42,659 bases of DNA from an uncultured Schumannella sp. (GTDB taxonomy: Bacteria > Actinomycetota > Actinomycetes > Actinomycetales > Microbacteriaceae), in the NCBI RefSeq assembly GCF_905479755.1, contig NZ_CAJQNT010000031.1:1-42659 (forward strand). The letters run 5' to 3'. The notes beneath the pieces were generated by a model. The model had not been told where the DNA came from, searched no databases, and saw nothing but the letters and a program-made list of their open reading frames with translations. Shown in pieces: positions 26,138-35,465 of the stretch (its first letter is position 1; every line of letters starts with the position of its first letter). A program made the translations under genes and the position numbers.

Positions 26138-26758
26138 ATGGCTCCCCGCGACCGCGCCCCCTCCCCGGAACGCAGGCCGCCGTGGCGCGAACCCGCCGCC
26201 CTCATTCCGTTGCGCTGGGGCTGGTATCGCGAGCGGCTCGCGCTCGGAACGGTGCTCATCGTCTCCGGCGGCGTCGCCATCGCCGGGTCGAACACCTGGT
26301 CGCTGTGGTTGCTCGGGCTCGGCACCACCGCGTACCTCGCGGGCTGGAGCATTCTGCCCTCGGCGGGGTGGCGACGGGTGCTGGTGCTGTTTCCTGCCAC
26401 CACGGCCGCCTGGCTCCTGCTCACCGGCCCGCGCTTCATCGGCGTGCTCGTCGTGCCCTACCTCGCCTGGCTGCTGGTGCGCCACCGGCCGGCGCGTAGC
26501 TACGCCACCGTGCTCTTCGTGATCGCCGCATCCGTCATGATCGCGCGGATCTTCACGAGCGGATCGGTCTTCACCGAGTACGAATACATGACGGCCGCGC
26601 TCGGCAGCGGTCTCGGCGTGATGGTGCTGTCCTCGTGGGCGGCGCGGGCGCTGCACGCCGCCGGCGCCGCCAAGCCTCTCCCGGCGCGAGGCTCCGCCGC
26701 ACGGGGCGCGGCTCCGCCTGCGGCGAAAAATCAGCCTGGAGAGCCCGAGACTTCCTAA
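26138..26758 (+). CDS. Small integral membrane protein of unknown function
   Basis: A 206-residue protein: a basic N-terminal tail (about 1-30, rich in Arg and Pro, ending LIPLRWGWYRERL), then about five membrane helices (TVLIVSGGVAIAG, LWLLGLGTTAYLAGW, VLVLFPATTAAWLLL, ATVLFVIAASVMIARI, GVMVLSSWAARAL) and an Ala/Pro-rich cytoplasmic tail. I recognise no functional motif. ATG at 26138 lies 9 nt after TAGTGT, giving a leader of only about 3 nt. Divergent from the GDPD gene. Its TAA overlaps TAAACT (26756-26761), a possible -10 of the next gene. Confidence 0.72.
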   Translation: MAPRDRAPSPERRPPWREPAALIPLRWGWYRERLALGTVLIVSGGVAIAGSNTWSLWLLGLGTTAYLAGWSILPSAGWRRVLVLFPATTAAWLLLTGPRFIGVLVVPYLAWLLVRHRPARSYATVLFVIAASVMIARIFTSGSVFTEYEYMTAALGSGLGVMVLSSWAARALHAAGAAKPLPARGSAARGAAPPAAKNQPGEPETS

Positions 26759-26761
26759 ACT
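26756..26761 (+). promoter_or_regulatory. Candidate -10 box for the Bax-inhibitor-1 family gene
   Basis: TAAACT begins on the stop codon of the preceding gene and lies about 60 nt before the ATG at 26821. No matching -35 is obvious. Confidence 0.3.
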
Positions 26762-26820
26762 GGTCTTGGCGACGCAGCCGCGTCGCTTCGCCCCCGAATT
26801 CTCGAGGACACAACAGACAC

Positions 26821-27627
26821 ATGGCCAACTTCGCCTTCACCAATTCGCCGGCGTTCTCCGGTCGCGGAGTCGCGAGCGCCGCGGCGCCCGCGATCCCCAC
26901 GCCCGCTGAGCTCGACGCCCAGTACTCGCGCGGCACGGCAACCCCGGACCAGATGGACCGGATGAGCTACGAGGACGTCATCGCCAAGACCGTGGGTAGC
27001 TTCGCGATTCTCGTTCTCGGCGCGGCAGTCGGCTGGTTCGTGCCGGCGCTCACGATTCCCGCGGCGATCGCCGGTCTCGTGCTCGCCCTCATCAACACGT
27101 TCAAGAAGCAGCCCTCGGTGCCGCTCATCCTGATCTACGCGGCGGTCGAAGGCGTCTTCGTCGGCGGCATCTCGGCGATCTACTCGTCGATGTTCGCCGA
27201 CGGCATCGTGCCGATGGCCATCTTCGGCACGCTCGGCGTCGTCGGGGTCACCCTCGCGCTGTTCGCGAGCGGCAAGGTGCGCGCCTCCAAGCGCGCCACC
27301 AAGATCTTCATGATCGCGATCATCGGCTACGCCGCCTTCTCGCTCATCAACTTCGGTCTCGTCATGTTCGGCGTGAGCGACTCGATGTACGGACTGCGCG
27401 GTTCGGTCGAGATCTTCGGAATCCCGCTCGGCGTGATCCTCGGCATCATCGTGGTGCCGCTCGCGGCGTACTCGCTCGTGCTCGACTTCGACATGGTGCA
27501 GCGCGGCGTCAACAACGGCGCCCCGCGCATCTACGGCTGGACGGCCGCCTTCGGCATCATGGTCACCGTCGTGTGGCTCTACGTCGAGATCCTGCGCCTG
27601 CTGAGCTTCTTCATGCCGCGGAACTAA
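26821..27627 (+). CDS. Bax inhibitor-1/YccA family membrane protein
   Basis: A 268-residue protein of the TMBIM/YccA superfamily in its actinobacterial form (often called YbhL-related). A hydrophilic N-terminal tail of about 50 residues precedes seven predicted membrane helices, and the family C-terminal stretch SLVLDFDMVQRGVNNGAPR with its conserved acidic residues is present. The family is linked to calcium leak and membrane-protease modulation in other bacteria; the role here is not known. ATG at 26821 has only a distant GAGGA (12 nt). A strong terminator lies 13 bp after the stop. Confidence 0.88.
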   Translation: MANFAFTNSPAFSGRGVASAAAPAIPTPAELDAQYSRGTATPDQMDRMSYEDVIAKTVGSFAILVLGAAVGWFVPALTIPAAIAGLVLALINTFKKQPSVPLILIYAAVEGVFVGGISAIYSSMFADGIVPMAIFGTLGVVGVTLALFASGKVRASKRATKIFMIAIIGYAAFSLINFGLVMFGVSDSMYGLRGSVEIFGIPLGVILGIIVVPLAAYSLVLDFDMVQRGVNNGAPRIYGWTAAFGIMVTVVWLYVEILRLLSFFMPRN

Positions 27628-27639
27628 CGCGACAACGCG

Positions 27640-27680
27640 AAAGCGGCCCGGGCCTGGAAAGGCTCGGGCCGCTTTTCGTT
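27640..27680 (+). terminator. Intrinsic terminator after the Bax-inhibitor-1 family gene
   Basis: AAAGCGGCCCGGGCCT (27640-27655) pairs with 27660-27675 across a GGAA loop, 16 bp with one G-U pair, followed by TTTTCGTT. The stem begins with AAA, so in the other direction it also ends in a short T run and may stop minus-strand transcription. Confidence 0.85.
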
Positions 27681-27722
27681 CACGCTTCAGCGGGACAGAT
27701 TCGGCTCACCCTGTGCGCCGAG

Positions 27723-27781
27723 CCCCGAGACGGGACTCGGGGAGCAGCCCGCGAAGGCCAGAAATGGCCTTCGCCCACGGG

Positions 27782-27783
<2 letters not shown>
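27723..27783 (-). terminator. Hairpin pair at the 3' end of guaA
   Basis: A perfect 10-bp stem GCGAAGGCCA (27751-27760) / TGGCCTTCGC (27765-27774), extended by AGCCCG/CGGGCT that reaches into the guaA stop codon, is followed by a second stem CCCCGAG/CTCGGGG (27723-27729 with 27736-27742). Neither has a U-tract on the minus strand. They face the terminator of the convergent gene. Confidence 0.55.
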
Positions 27784-29379
<1,596 letters not shown>

Positions 29380-29383
<4 letters not shown>

Positions 29384-29817
29384 GCGGTCACCTCGACCGG
29401 GCTCGCGGCGTCCTCAACCTTGGCGATTTCAGCTTTCACGAACTTCGGCACCTCGTATTCGAACCAGAACGACAGAAATGGAATCACGCCGCCGAGCGCG
29501 ATCCACAGGAACCGGAAGAAGCTGAACCGCAGCATCCGCCAGAGCATGAAATCGAGCGCCAGGTAGAGCACGTAGAGCCAGCCGTGCACCGACAGCAGCA
29601 CGACCGACAGGTTGATCGCGGTCAGCTGACCGACCTGCGTGAGGGCGAGGAACCCGAACGGGCCGCCGAGCTCGATGTCGAGGTGGAATCCGTAGCGGAA
29701 CACCATCATCACGACGAGCCCGAGCAGGAAGAACCCGGTGATCATGGCCGAGACGCGGTACACCGCGAGGACCGTGCGGATGCGGGGAACGTCAGGAAGA
29801 CTCGGTCCGGCAGGCAT
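29380..29817 (-). CDS. DUF3817 integral membrane protein
   Basis: A 145-residue protein with three predicted membrane helices ([68 protein letters not shown]) in the DUF3817 arrangement, with conserved HGWLY and FEYEV segments. The family is commonly found beside guaA in actinobacteria but has no known function. ATG at 29817 lies exactly 6 nt after TAGACT (29829-29824), so a leaderless transcript of its own is likely in addition to read-through from SURF1. It overlaps guaA by 4 bp. Confidence 0.88.
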
Positions 29818-29821
29818 GGCT

Positions 29822-30592
29822 CTAGTCTACGGTCGCCGCCTCGACCTCTTTCTCGACCTCGTCCATCACGAGGCGATACCAGAGGTAGAAGGCGAAGCCC
29901 GCGAAGATGAGCCACTCCAGGGCGTAGAACAGGTTGAGCAGGTTGACCGAGGCCTCCGGCAGCGGCGCGGGCGCATCGATCAGCGTGAGACCCGCCGGAG
30001 CGGAGTCCGAGATCAGATAACCGCCGTAGATGGTTCCGGTGTAGTCCGGCCAGAGGTTGATGAATTCGGCGATCGAGACGGCCGAGCGTTCCCCCGTCTC
30101 CAGATCCTCCGAGCGCGGCGGTTCGCTCGGCAGATACCGGCCCTGCAACTCGACCTCCCCGCCACCCTCGGGCGCGGCGGCGAGCGCCTCAGCCTCCGTC
30201 GCCGCCCACCCGAGCGCCACGACGAGTGACGCCGCCTCGGTGGTGCCCGGGGCATCCACGAGAAGTCGCGCGATCGTCCAGTAGCCGGTGTCACCGTCGT
30301 GCAGGCGCGACGAGAGCACGAGCGTGTCCTCGGGCGCGAAGCGTCCCGTGACGCTCACGACCCGGCCGAGCTGGTCGCCCGTGGTCGAGGTGGCGGGCGT
30401 CGCGAGCTCGGTGAGCGGCACGACGGTCTCGGTGTCGATCTCGTTGACGGAGCTCGCGATCACACTGCGCTCCAGCTGCCAGCGGCCGAGCCCGGCGAAC
30501 GCCGCCGCCACCGCGAGCACCAGCACGAGCGCCGCGATCCACTTCGGTTGGCGCGCGAGGCGCCAAAAACGCGCCGTCTTGGTCTCGTTCAA
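29822..30592 (-). CDS. SURF1 family protein (cytochrome oxidase biogenesis)
   Basis: A 256-residue SURF1 protein with the expected two membrane helices, near the N-terminus (PKWIAALVLVLAVAAAFAGLGRWQLER, with the conserved GRWQL) and near the C-terminus (LLNLFYALEWLIFAGFAFYLWYR), enclosing an extracytoplasmic domain. SURF1 proteins assist assembly of heme-copper cytochrome c oxidase. The start is TTG at 30592, which overlaps the khtU stop (TTGA, 30589-30592); CCGGAG lies just upstream. Only 4 bp separate its stop from the DUF3817 start. Confidence 0.9.
   Translation of the reverse strand: MNETKTARFWRLARQPKWIAALVLVLAVAAAFAGLGRWQLERSVIASSVNEIDTETVVPLTELATPATSTTGDQLGRVVSVTGRFAPEDTLVLSSRLHDGDTGYWTIARLLVDAPGTTEAASLVVALGWAATEAEALAAAPEGGGEVELQGRYLPSEPPRSEDLETGERSAVSIAEFINLWPDYTGTIYGGYLISDSAPAGLTLIDAPAPLPEASVNLLNLFYALEWLIFAGFAFYLWYRLVMDEVEKEVEAATVD
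29824..29829 (-). promoter_or_regulatory. -10 box of a probable leaderless promoter (DUF3817-guaA)
   Basis: TAGACT on the minus strand lies within the last codons of the SURF1 gene and 6 nt before the ATG at 29817. It could supply guaA independently of the upstream genes. Confidence 0.4.
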
Positions 30593-32013
30593 TACTCCGG
30601 ATCCCTCTCCCGCGGCGGCACGACCCCGTCGCTCTGCTCCGCGGCCTGCGCGGCACGCGCGGCCGCCTCCTCGACTTCGTCGTTCTCATCGCTCGGCGCC
30701 CGCAAGGGCCGGCGGGGTGCCAAGGGCGCCCCGGGGGCCTCGCCCGCCGCGACCTCGAAGGCCTGCTCGGACTCCGTGGGCTCGGCCGCCATGATCTCCT
30801 CGGCCAGCGCCAGCAGCGGGTCACCCGGCTCGGCCGTGCCCACCCGGGGGGCGCTGCGGCGACGCAGCACCGCACCGAACTTCTCCGAGTTGACCGCGAG
30901 GACGGGTCCGATCACCGCCATCGAGAGCACGTACAGACCGGCGAACGGCGTCAGCCGGTCATCCAGCCCGGCCGCCGCCGCCAGCGTCGCCAAGATCAGG
31001 GCGAACTCACCCCGGGTCTGCAGCATCGCGCTGACGTTGAGCCCCTGGGCGGCCGTGAGCCCGTTGAGTCGGGCGATCAGCTGACCGCCGGCGGTGTTGA
31101 TCACGAGCGTGACCACGATCGCGGCCACCACCGGCCACACCACCTCCCCGAATGTCGACGGGTCGAGCGCGAGGCCGAAGGCCAGGAAGAAGAAGGCCGC
31201 GAACACGTCGCGCAACGGTCTGGTGAACTGCTCGATGCGGGCACGCAGGTGGGTCGAGCCGAGCACGAGGCCGATCAGGAAGGCACCGATCGCATCCGAG
31301 ACGCCGAGCAGTTCCCCGATGCCCCCGAAGGCGACGGCGAGGCCGAAGAACAAAATCGTGAACAACTCGTCGTCGCGGGTCTGCACGAGCCGCCCGACCA
31401 GCCGCCCGCCGAATCGCGCGAGCGAGAACATCGCCACCAGGAACGCGAACGAGATCGCGAGTTCCACGACGATCGGCCACAACTCGGTCTCGCCGCCGAT
31501 CACGACCCCGACGATCGCGAGGTAGATCGCGATGAACACGTCCTCCACGACGGCGATACCGAGGATGACCGGGGTCTCGCGGTTGGCCAGGCGCCGCAAC
31601 TCGATCAGCAGCTTCGTGATGATGGCGCTCGAGGAGACGCCGGTCATCCCGGCGATGATGAGCGCCTCGCGCGAGCCCCAGCCGAGGAAGAGCCCGAACG
31701 CGAAGCCGACGCCGAAGTTGATCGCGATGCGGGTGCCGCCCGAGATGAGCAGTGCCCGCGCGTTGCCGAAGAACTCGTCGAGGTCGAACTCGAGCCCAAG
31801 GCTGAACAGCAAGAAGATCAGCCCGAAGATCGCCACCAGCTCGACATCGTCGGCGCTGAAATCGAGCGGGAACAGCGCGAAATTGGGGCTCGCGACAAGC
31901 CCCACCAGCATGTAGATCGGAATCGCCGGGAGGCCGATGAATTTGCCGAGCCGTCCCAGCATGTAGGCGATGAGGAACAGGACGCCGAGGACGAGAAGTT
32001 CTTCGCCGTGCAT
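30589..32013 (-). CDS. khtU: CPA2 family K+(Na+)/H+ antiporter, KhtU-like
   Basis: A 474-residue monovalent cation:proton antiporter with about 12-13 membrane helices (to about residue 390), followed by a charged, Glu/Ala/Pro-rich cytoplasmic tail. Family hallmarks include LLFSLGLEFDLDEF, the GMTGVSSSAIITKLL helix break and VVEDVFIAIYLAIVG. The directly upstream gene encodes a KhtT-like TrkA-C protein 3 nt away, matching the two-component KhtTU potassium efflux system of Bacillus. The substrate is presumably K+. ATG at 32013. Confidence 0.88.
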   Translation of the reverse strand: MHGEELLVLGVLFLIAYMLGRLGKFIGLPAIPIYMLVGLVASPNFALFPLDFSADDVELVAIFGLIFLLFSLGLEFDLDEFFGNARALLISGGTRIAINFGVGFAFGLFLGWGSREALIIAGMTGVSSSAIITKLLIELRRLANRETPVILGIAVVEDVFIAIYLAIVGVVIGGETELWPIVVELAISFAFLVAMFSLARFGGRLVGRLVQTRDDELFTILFFGLAVAFGGIGELLGVSDAIGAFLIGLVLGSTHLRARIEQFTRPLRDVFAAFFFLAFGLALDPSTFGEVVWPVVAAIVVTLVINTAGGQLIARLNGLTAAQGLNVSAMLQTRGEFALILATLAAAAGLDDRLTPFAGLYVLSMAVIGPVLAVNSEKFGAVLRRRSAPRVGTAEPGDPLLALAEEIMAAEPTESEQAFEVAAGEAPGAPLAPRRPLRAPSDENDEVEEAAARAAQAAEQSDGVVPPRERDPEY

Positions 32014-32016
32014 GCG

Positions 32017-32568
32017 CTACTCCCCGGGCGGGGAGTCCTGCACCGGGATCGCCGTCGTCGGCGTCTTCGCCTTGACCTCGCCCGTGCGGTAGAACTGGAA
32101 CGCCTTCGCCACCTTTTCGGGGCTCCCGGCGACGACGAGCGTGTCACCCGGGAACACTTTGAAGTCCTCGGCGGGCGCGGGGTTCGCGGCATCCGAACGG
32201 ACGACCGCGACGACCGTCACGCCGGGGAGCCCGCGGCTGGCCATGTTGCCGAGAATCTGCCCCGCGATGTGGTCCTCGTAGTCGACATGGAACCAGTCGA
32301 TCGACAGCCCCGGAATCTCGTCGATGCCCGACAGCGCCTCGGTGATGCGCGTCCCGCCGAGCAGCTCGGCGAGCGTGTGCGCCTCGTCTTCGTCAAGTCG
32401 CAACGACACCTTCTGGCTGTCGCCGTCAGTCTCGTCCGCATCCGCGAACGCGATCAGATCGCTCTGGCCCGAGCGGTGCGTGATCACGCCGACCTTTCCC
32501 CCGTCGCCGGAGACGAAGGTGTGGAGCACGCCGACACCGGGCAACTTGACTCGACGCACGTCGACCAT
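32017..32568 (-). CDS. khtT: TrkA-C (RCK_C) domain regulator of the antiporter, KhtT-like
   Basis: A 183-residue soluble protein: an N-terminal KhtT-type domain (about 1-75, VDVRRVKLPGVGVLHTFVSG) and a C-terminal RCK_C/TrkA-C domain (about 85-165, GLSIDWFHVDYEDHIAGQ to GDTLVVAGSPEKV). RCK_C domains of this system bind cyclic di-AMP and gate the antiporter in Bacillus; the same role is inferred from pairing with khtU. ATG at 32568 has AGGAG 7 nt upstream. A -10-like TAGACT (32603-32598) overlaps the glpD stop codon and could start a separate transcript here. Confidence 0.88.
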   Translation of the reverse strand: MVDVRRVKLPGVGVLHTFVSGDGGKVGVITHRSGQSDLIAFADADETDGDSQKVSLRLDEDEAHTLAELLGGTRITEALSGIDEIPGLSIDWFHVDYEDHIAGQILGNMASRGLPGVTVVAVVRSDAANPAPAEDFKVFPGDTLVVAGSPEKVAKAFQFYRTGEVKAKTPTTAIPVQDSPPGE

Positions 32569-32597
32569 TCACGGCTCCTCTCGGCGCAACCCCGGTC

Positions 32598-32603
32598 AGT
32601 CTA
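32598..32603 (-). promoter_or_regulatory. Candidate -10 box for khtTU
   Basis: TAGACT on the minus strand shares its first three bases with the glpD TAG stop. The leader to khtT would be about 23 nt and includes the AGGAG ribosome binding site. Confidence 0.35.
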
Positions 32604-34325
32604 GTTGGGGCTGAATTCGGGCGCTTGCCGCCGGATGTGATCGGCCGACTCGTCGTCGGGCTGGCGCTGGCTCTCCAACTCCGCCTCGACCCGCGCGAGG
32701 TAGAGCGCCAGCTCGCGCTCCACGCGGGCCTCATCCCAGCCGAGTTCCTCACCCATCAGACGTGCGGCGACCGGTGCCGCGGCGACGCCGCGGTCCCAGG
32801 CCTCGATCGAGATGCGCGTTCGCCGTGCGAGCACGTCGTCGAGGTGCAGCGCCCCCTCGTGACTGGCCGCGTAGACGACCTCCGCCCCGATGTAGTCGTC
32901 GGCACCCGGGAGCGGCTCCAGCAGTTCGGGCCGGGCACGCACCAGATCCAGGAGCTCATCGGTGAGCACGCCGTAGCGATCAAGCAGCCGCTCGACGCGG
33001 TACTTGTGCACCCCGAACGCGCGCGCGATCTTGCCGCGCTTGTTCCAGGCGGCCTGGTAGCCCTCGGCGCCGAGCAGTCCGATGTTCTCCGTCACCGACT
33101 CGGCGGTGCGGCCATCGAGCGCCGCCGCGGCCTCGTCGATGGCATCCTTCGCCATCACCCGGTAGGTGGTCCACTTCCCACCCGCGACGACAACCAGACC
33201 CGGCACGGCGTGCGCGACGACGTGCTCGCGGCTCAGCTTGCTGGTCTCGTCGCTCTCCCCCGCGAGCAGCGGACGCAGCCCCGCGAACACGCCCTCGACG
33301 TCGTCCCGCGTGAGCGGCACCGAGAGCACCTCGTTGACGTGCTCGAGGATGTAGTCGATGTCGGCCGCCGTCGCCGCGGGATGCGCCTTGTCGAGCGTCC
33401 ACCGGGTGTCGGTTGTCCCGATCAGCCAGTGCCGCCCCCACGGGATCACGAACAGCACGCTCTTCTCGGTGCGCAACAGCAGCCCCAGCTTCGAGTGGAA
33501 CCGGTCGCGCGGCACCACCAGGTGCACGCCCTTCGAGGCGCGCACCTTGAACTGGCCCCGCTCCCCGACCATCGCCTGCGTCTCGTCCGTCCAGACGCCC
33601 GTCGCGTTCACGACCTGCTTCGCCATGATCTCGAAGTCCTCGCCGGTCTCCACGTCGTGCGCCTTCACGCCGACGACGCGCTGGCCGACCTTCACGAATC
33701 CGACCACCTTGACTCGGTTGGCGACGTGCGCGCCGTAGAAGCTCGCGGTGCGGGCGAGCGTCGCGACATAGCGCGCGTCGTCGACCTGCGCGTCGTAGTA
33801 GCTGAGGCCCCCGACGAAGGCGTCGTGGCGCAGGCTCGGCGCCGCTCGCAACACCTGCCGACGACTCAGGTGGCGGTGATGCGGCACCCCGGGCGTGCGG
33901 AAGCCCGTGTAGCTGAACAGGTCGTAGAGGAGCATCCCCGCACCGACATACGCGCGCTCCACAAGCGGTTGAGTCAGCGGGTAGAGAAACCGCACCGGTT
34001 TGACCAGGTGGGGAGCGATCCGCTGCAGCAGCAGACCGCGCTCGATGAGCGCCTCGCGCACGAGCGGAAAGTCGAGCTGTTCCAGATAGCGGATGCCGCC
34101 GTGCACCAGCTTCGAACTGCGGCTGGAGGTGCCCGAGGCCCAATCGCGCGCCTCCAGCATGCCGGTGCGGAGGCCGCGCGTCACCGCATCCAGCGCCGCA
34201 CCGGTGCCGACGATTCCGCCGCCGATCACGAGCACGTCGAGTTCCTTGGCGCGCATGTTGGCGAGCGCGGCGGCCCGCTCCTCCGGCCCGAGCTTGTTCG
34301 AGCGGGTGACAGAAGCAGGGCTCAT
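32601..34325 (-). CDS. glpD: Aerobic glycerol-3-phosphate dehydrogenase
   Basis: A 574-residue FAD-dependent enzyme that oxidises glycerol-3-phosphate to dihydroxyacetone phosphate and passes electrons to quinone at the membrane. The N-terminal FAD-binding motif is DVLVIGGGIVGTGAALDAVTRGL, followed by ARDWASGTSSRSSKLVHGGIRYLE, typical of GlpD. The C-terminal DAO_C domain (from about 400) is present. ATG at 34325 has GAGGAG 8 nt upstream. It follows guaB3 by 18 bp. No glpK is in the window; glycerol can instead enter through DhaKLM, and glycerol-3-phosphate from the GDPD at 25114. Confidence 0.95.
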   Translation of the reverse strand: MSPASVTRSNKLGPEERAAALANMRAKELDVLVIGGGIVGTGAALDAVTRGLRTGMLEARDWASGTSSRSSKLVHGGIRYLEQLDFPLVREALIERGLLLQRIAPHLVKPVRFLYPLTQPLVERAYVGAGMLLYDLFSYTGFRTPGVPHHRHLSRRQVLRAAPSLRHDAFVGGLSYYDAQVDDARYVATLARTASFYGAHVANRVKVVGFVKVGQRVVGVKAHDVETGEDFEIMAKQVVNATGVWTDETQAMVGERGQFKVRASKGVHLVVPRDRFHSKLGLLLRTEKSVLFVIPWGRHWLIGTTDTRWTLDKAHPAATAADIDYILEHVNEVLSVPLTRDDVEGVFAGLRPLLAGESDETSKLSREHVVAHAVPGLVVVAGGKWTTYRVMAKDAIDEAAAALDGRTAESVTENIGLLGAEGYQAAWNKRGKIARAFGVHKYRVERLLDRYGVLTDELLDLVRARPELLEPLPGADDYIGAEVVYAASHEGALHLDDVLARRTRISIEAWDRGVAAAPVAARLMGEELGWDEARVERELALYLARVEAELESQRQPDDESADHIRRQAPEFSPN

Positions 34326-34343
34326 CGAAACGCTCCTCGCGCG

Positions 34344-35465
34344 TTAGCTCTGACGATACGGCGCGATGACGACCTCGACGCGCTGGAACTCCTTGAGATC
34401 CGAATACCCGGTGGTGGCCATCGCGCGCCGCAGCGCCCCCATCAGGTTGACCCGGCCGTTCGCCGTGTCCGAGGGGCCGAACAGCAGCTGTTCGAGCGGG
34501 GCGACCGTGCCGACCTCGACGCGGTGGCCGCGCGGCAGTTCGGAGTGGTGCGCCTCGGCGCCCCAGTGCCAGCCGCCGCCGGGTGCCTCCTCGGCGCGGG
34601 CGAGGGCCGAACCGAGCATGACGGCGTCGGCTCCCATCGACACGGCCTTGACGATGTCGCCGCTCGTGCCGAGTCCGCCGTCGGCGATGACGTGCACGTA
34701 GCGCCCGCCGGATTCGTCGAGGTAGTCGCGGCGAGCGCCCGCCACATCGGCGACGGCGGTCGCCATCGGGGCGTGGATGCCGAGGCTCGAGCGCGTGGTC
34801 GAGGCGGCGCCGCCGCCGAAGCCGACGAGCACGCCCGCGGCGCCCGTGCGCATCAGGTGCAGCGCGGCCGTGTAGGTCGCGGCCCCGCCGACGATGACCG
34901 GCACGTCGAGCTCGTAGATGAACTCCTTGAGGTTGAGCGGTTCGACCGTCTTGGAAACGTGCTCGGCGCTCACCGTGGTGCCGCGGATCACGAACAGGTC
35001 GACCCCCGCATCCACGACGGTCTTGTAGTGCTCCTGCGTGCGCTGCGGGCTGAGCGCGCCGGCGACCGGCACCCCCGCCGTGCGGATCTCGGCGAGTCGG
35101 GCCTTGATGAGCTCGGGCTTGATCGGCTCGGCGTAGAGGCGCTGCATGGCCGCGGTGGCCTCGCTCGGCGCGAGCTTGCAGATCTGGGCGAGCACCGGCT
35201 CGGGGTCGTCGTAGCGCGTCCAGAGGCCCTCGAGGTCGAGCACGCCGAGGCCGCCGAGTTTTCCGATCGCGATCGCGGTCGCGGGGCTCACCACGGAGTC
35301 CATCGGCGCCGCGAGCACGGGGATGGTGAACGTGAACGCGTCGATCGTCCAGCTGATGCTGACGTCCTTCGGGTCACGCGTGCGGCGGCTGGGCACAATC
35401 GCGATGTCGTCAAAGGCATACGCGCGGCGGGCTCGCTTGGCCCGCCCGATCTCGATGTCGCTCAC
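34344..35465 (-). CDS. guaB3: GuaB3 family IMP dehydrogenase-related protein
   Basis: A 373-residue TIM-barrel protein of the actinobacterial GuaB3 subfamily, which lacks CBS domains. Family features are FDDIAIVPSRRTRDPKDV, VLAAPMDSVVSP and HVIADGGLGTSGDIVKAV. The catalytic loop, GPGSICTTR in GuaB, reads GGGAASTTR here (217-225), so Ser222 stands where the nucleophilic cysteine should be. Actinobacterial GuaB3 proteins as I recall them also lack this Cys, so classical IMP dehydrogenase activity is doubtful. GTG at 35465 overlaps the stop of the DUF559 gene (GTGA, 35462-35465). Confidence 0.92.
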   Translation of the reverse strand: MSDIEIGRAKRARRAYAFDDIAIVPSRRTRDPKDVSISWTIDAFTFTIPVLAAPMDSVVSPATAIAIGKLGGLGVLDLEGLWTRYDDPEPVLAQICKLAPSEATAAMQRLYAEPIKPELIKARLAEIRTAGVPVAGALSPQRTQEHYKTVVDAGVDLFVIRGTTVSAEHVSKTVEPLNLKEFIYELDVPVIVGGAATYTAALHLMRTGAAGVLVGFGGGAASTTRSSLGIHAPMATAVADVAGARRDYLDESGGRYVHVIADGGLGTSGDIVKAVSMGADAVMLGSALARAEEAPGGGWHWGAEAHHSELPRGHRVEVGTVAPLEQLLFGPSDTANGRVNLMGALRRAMATTGYSDLKEFQRVEVVIAPYRQS

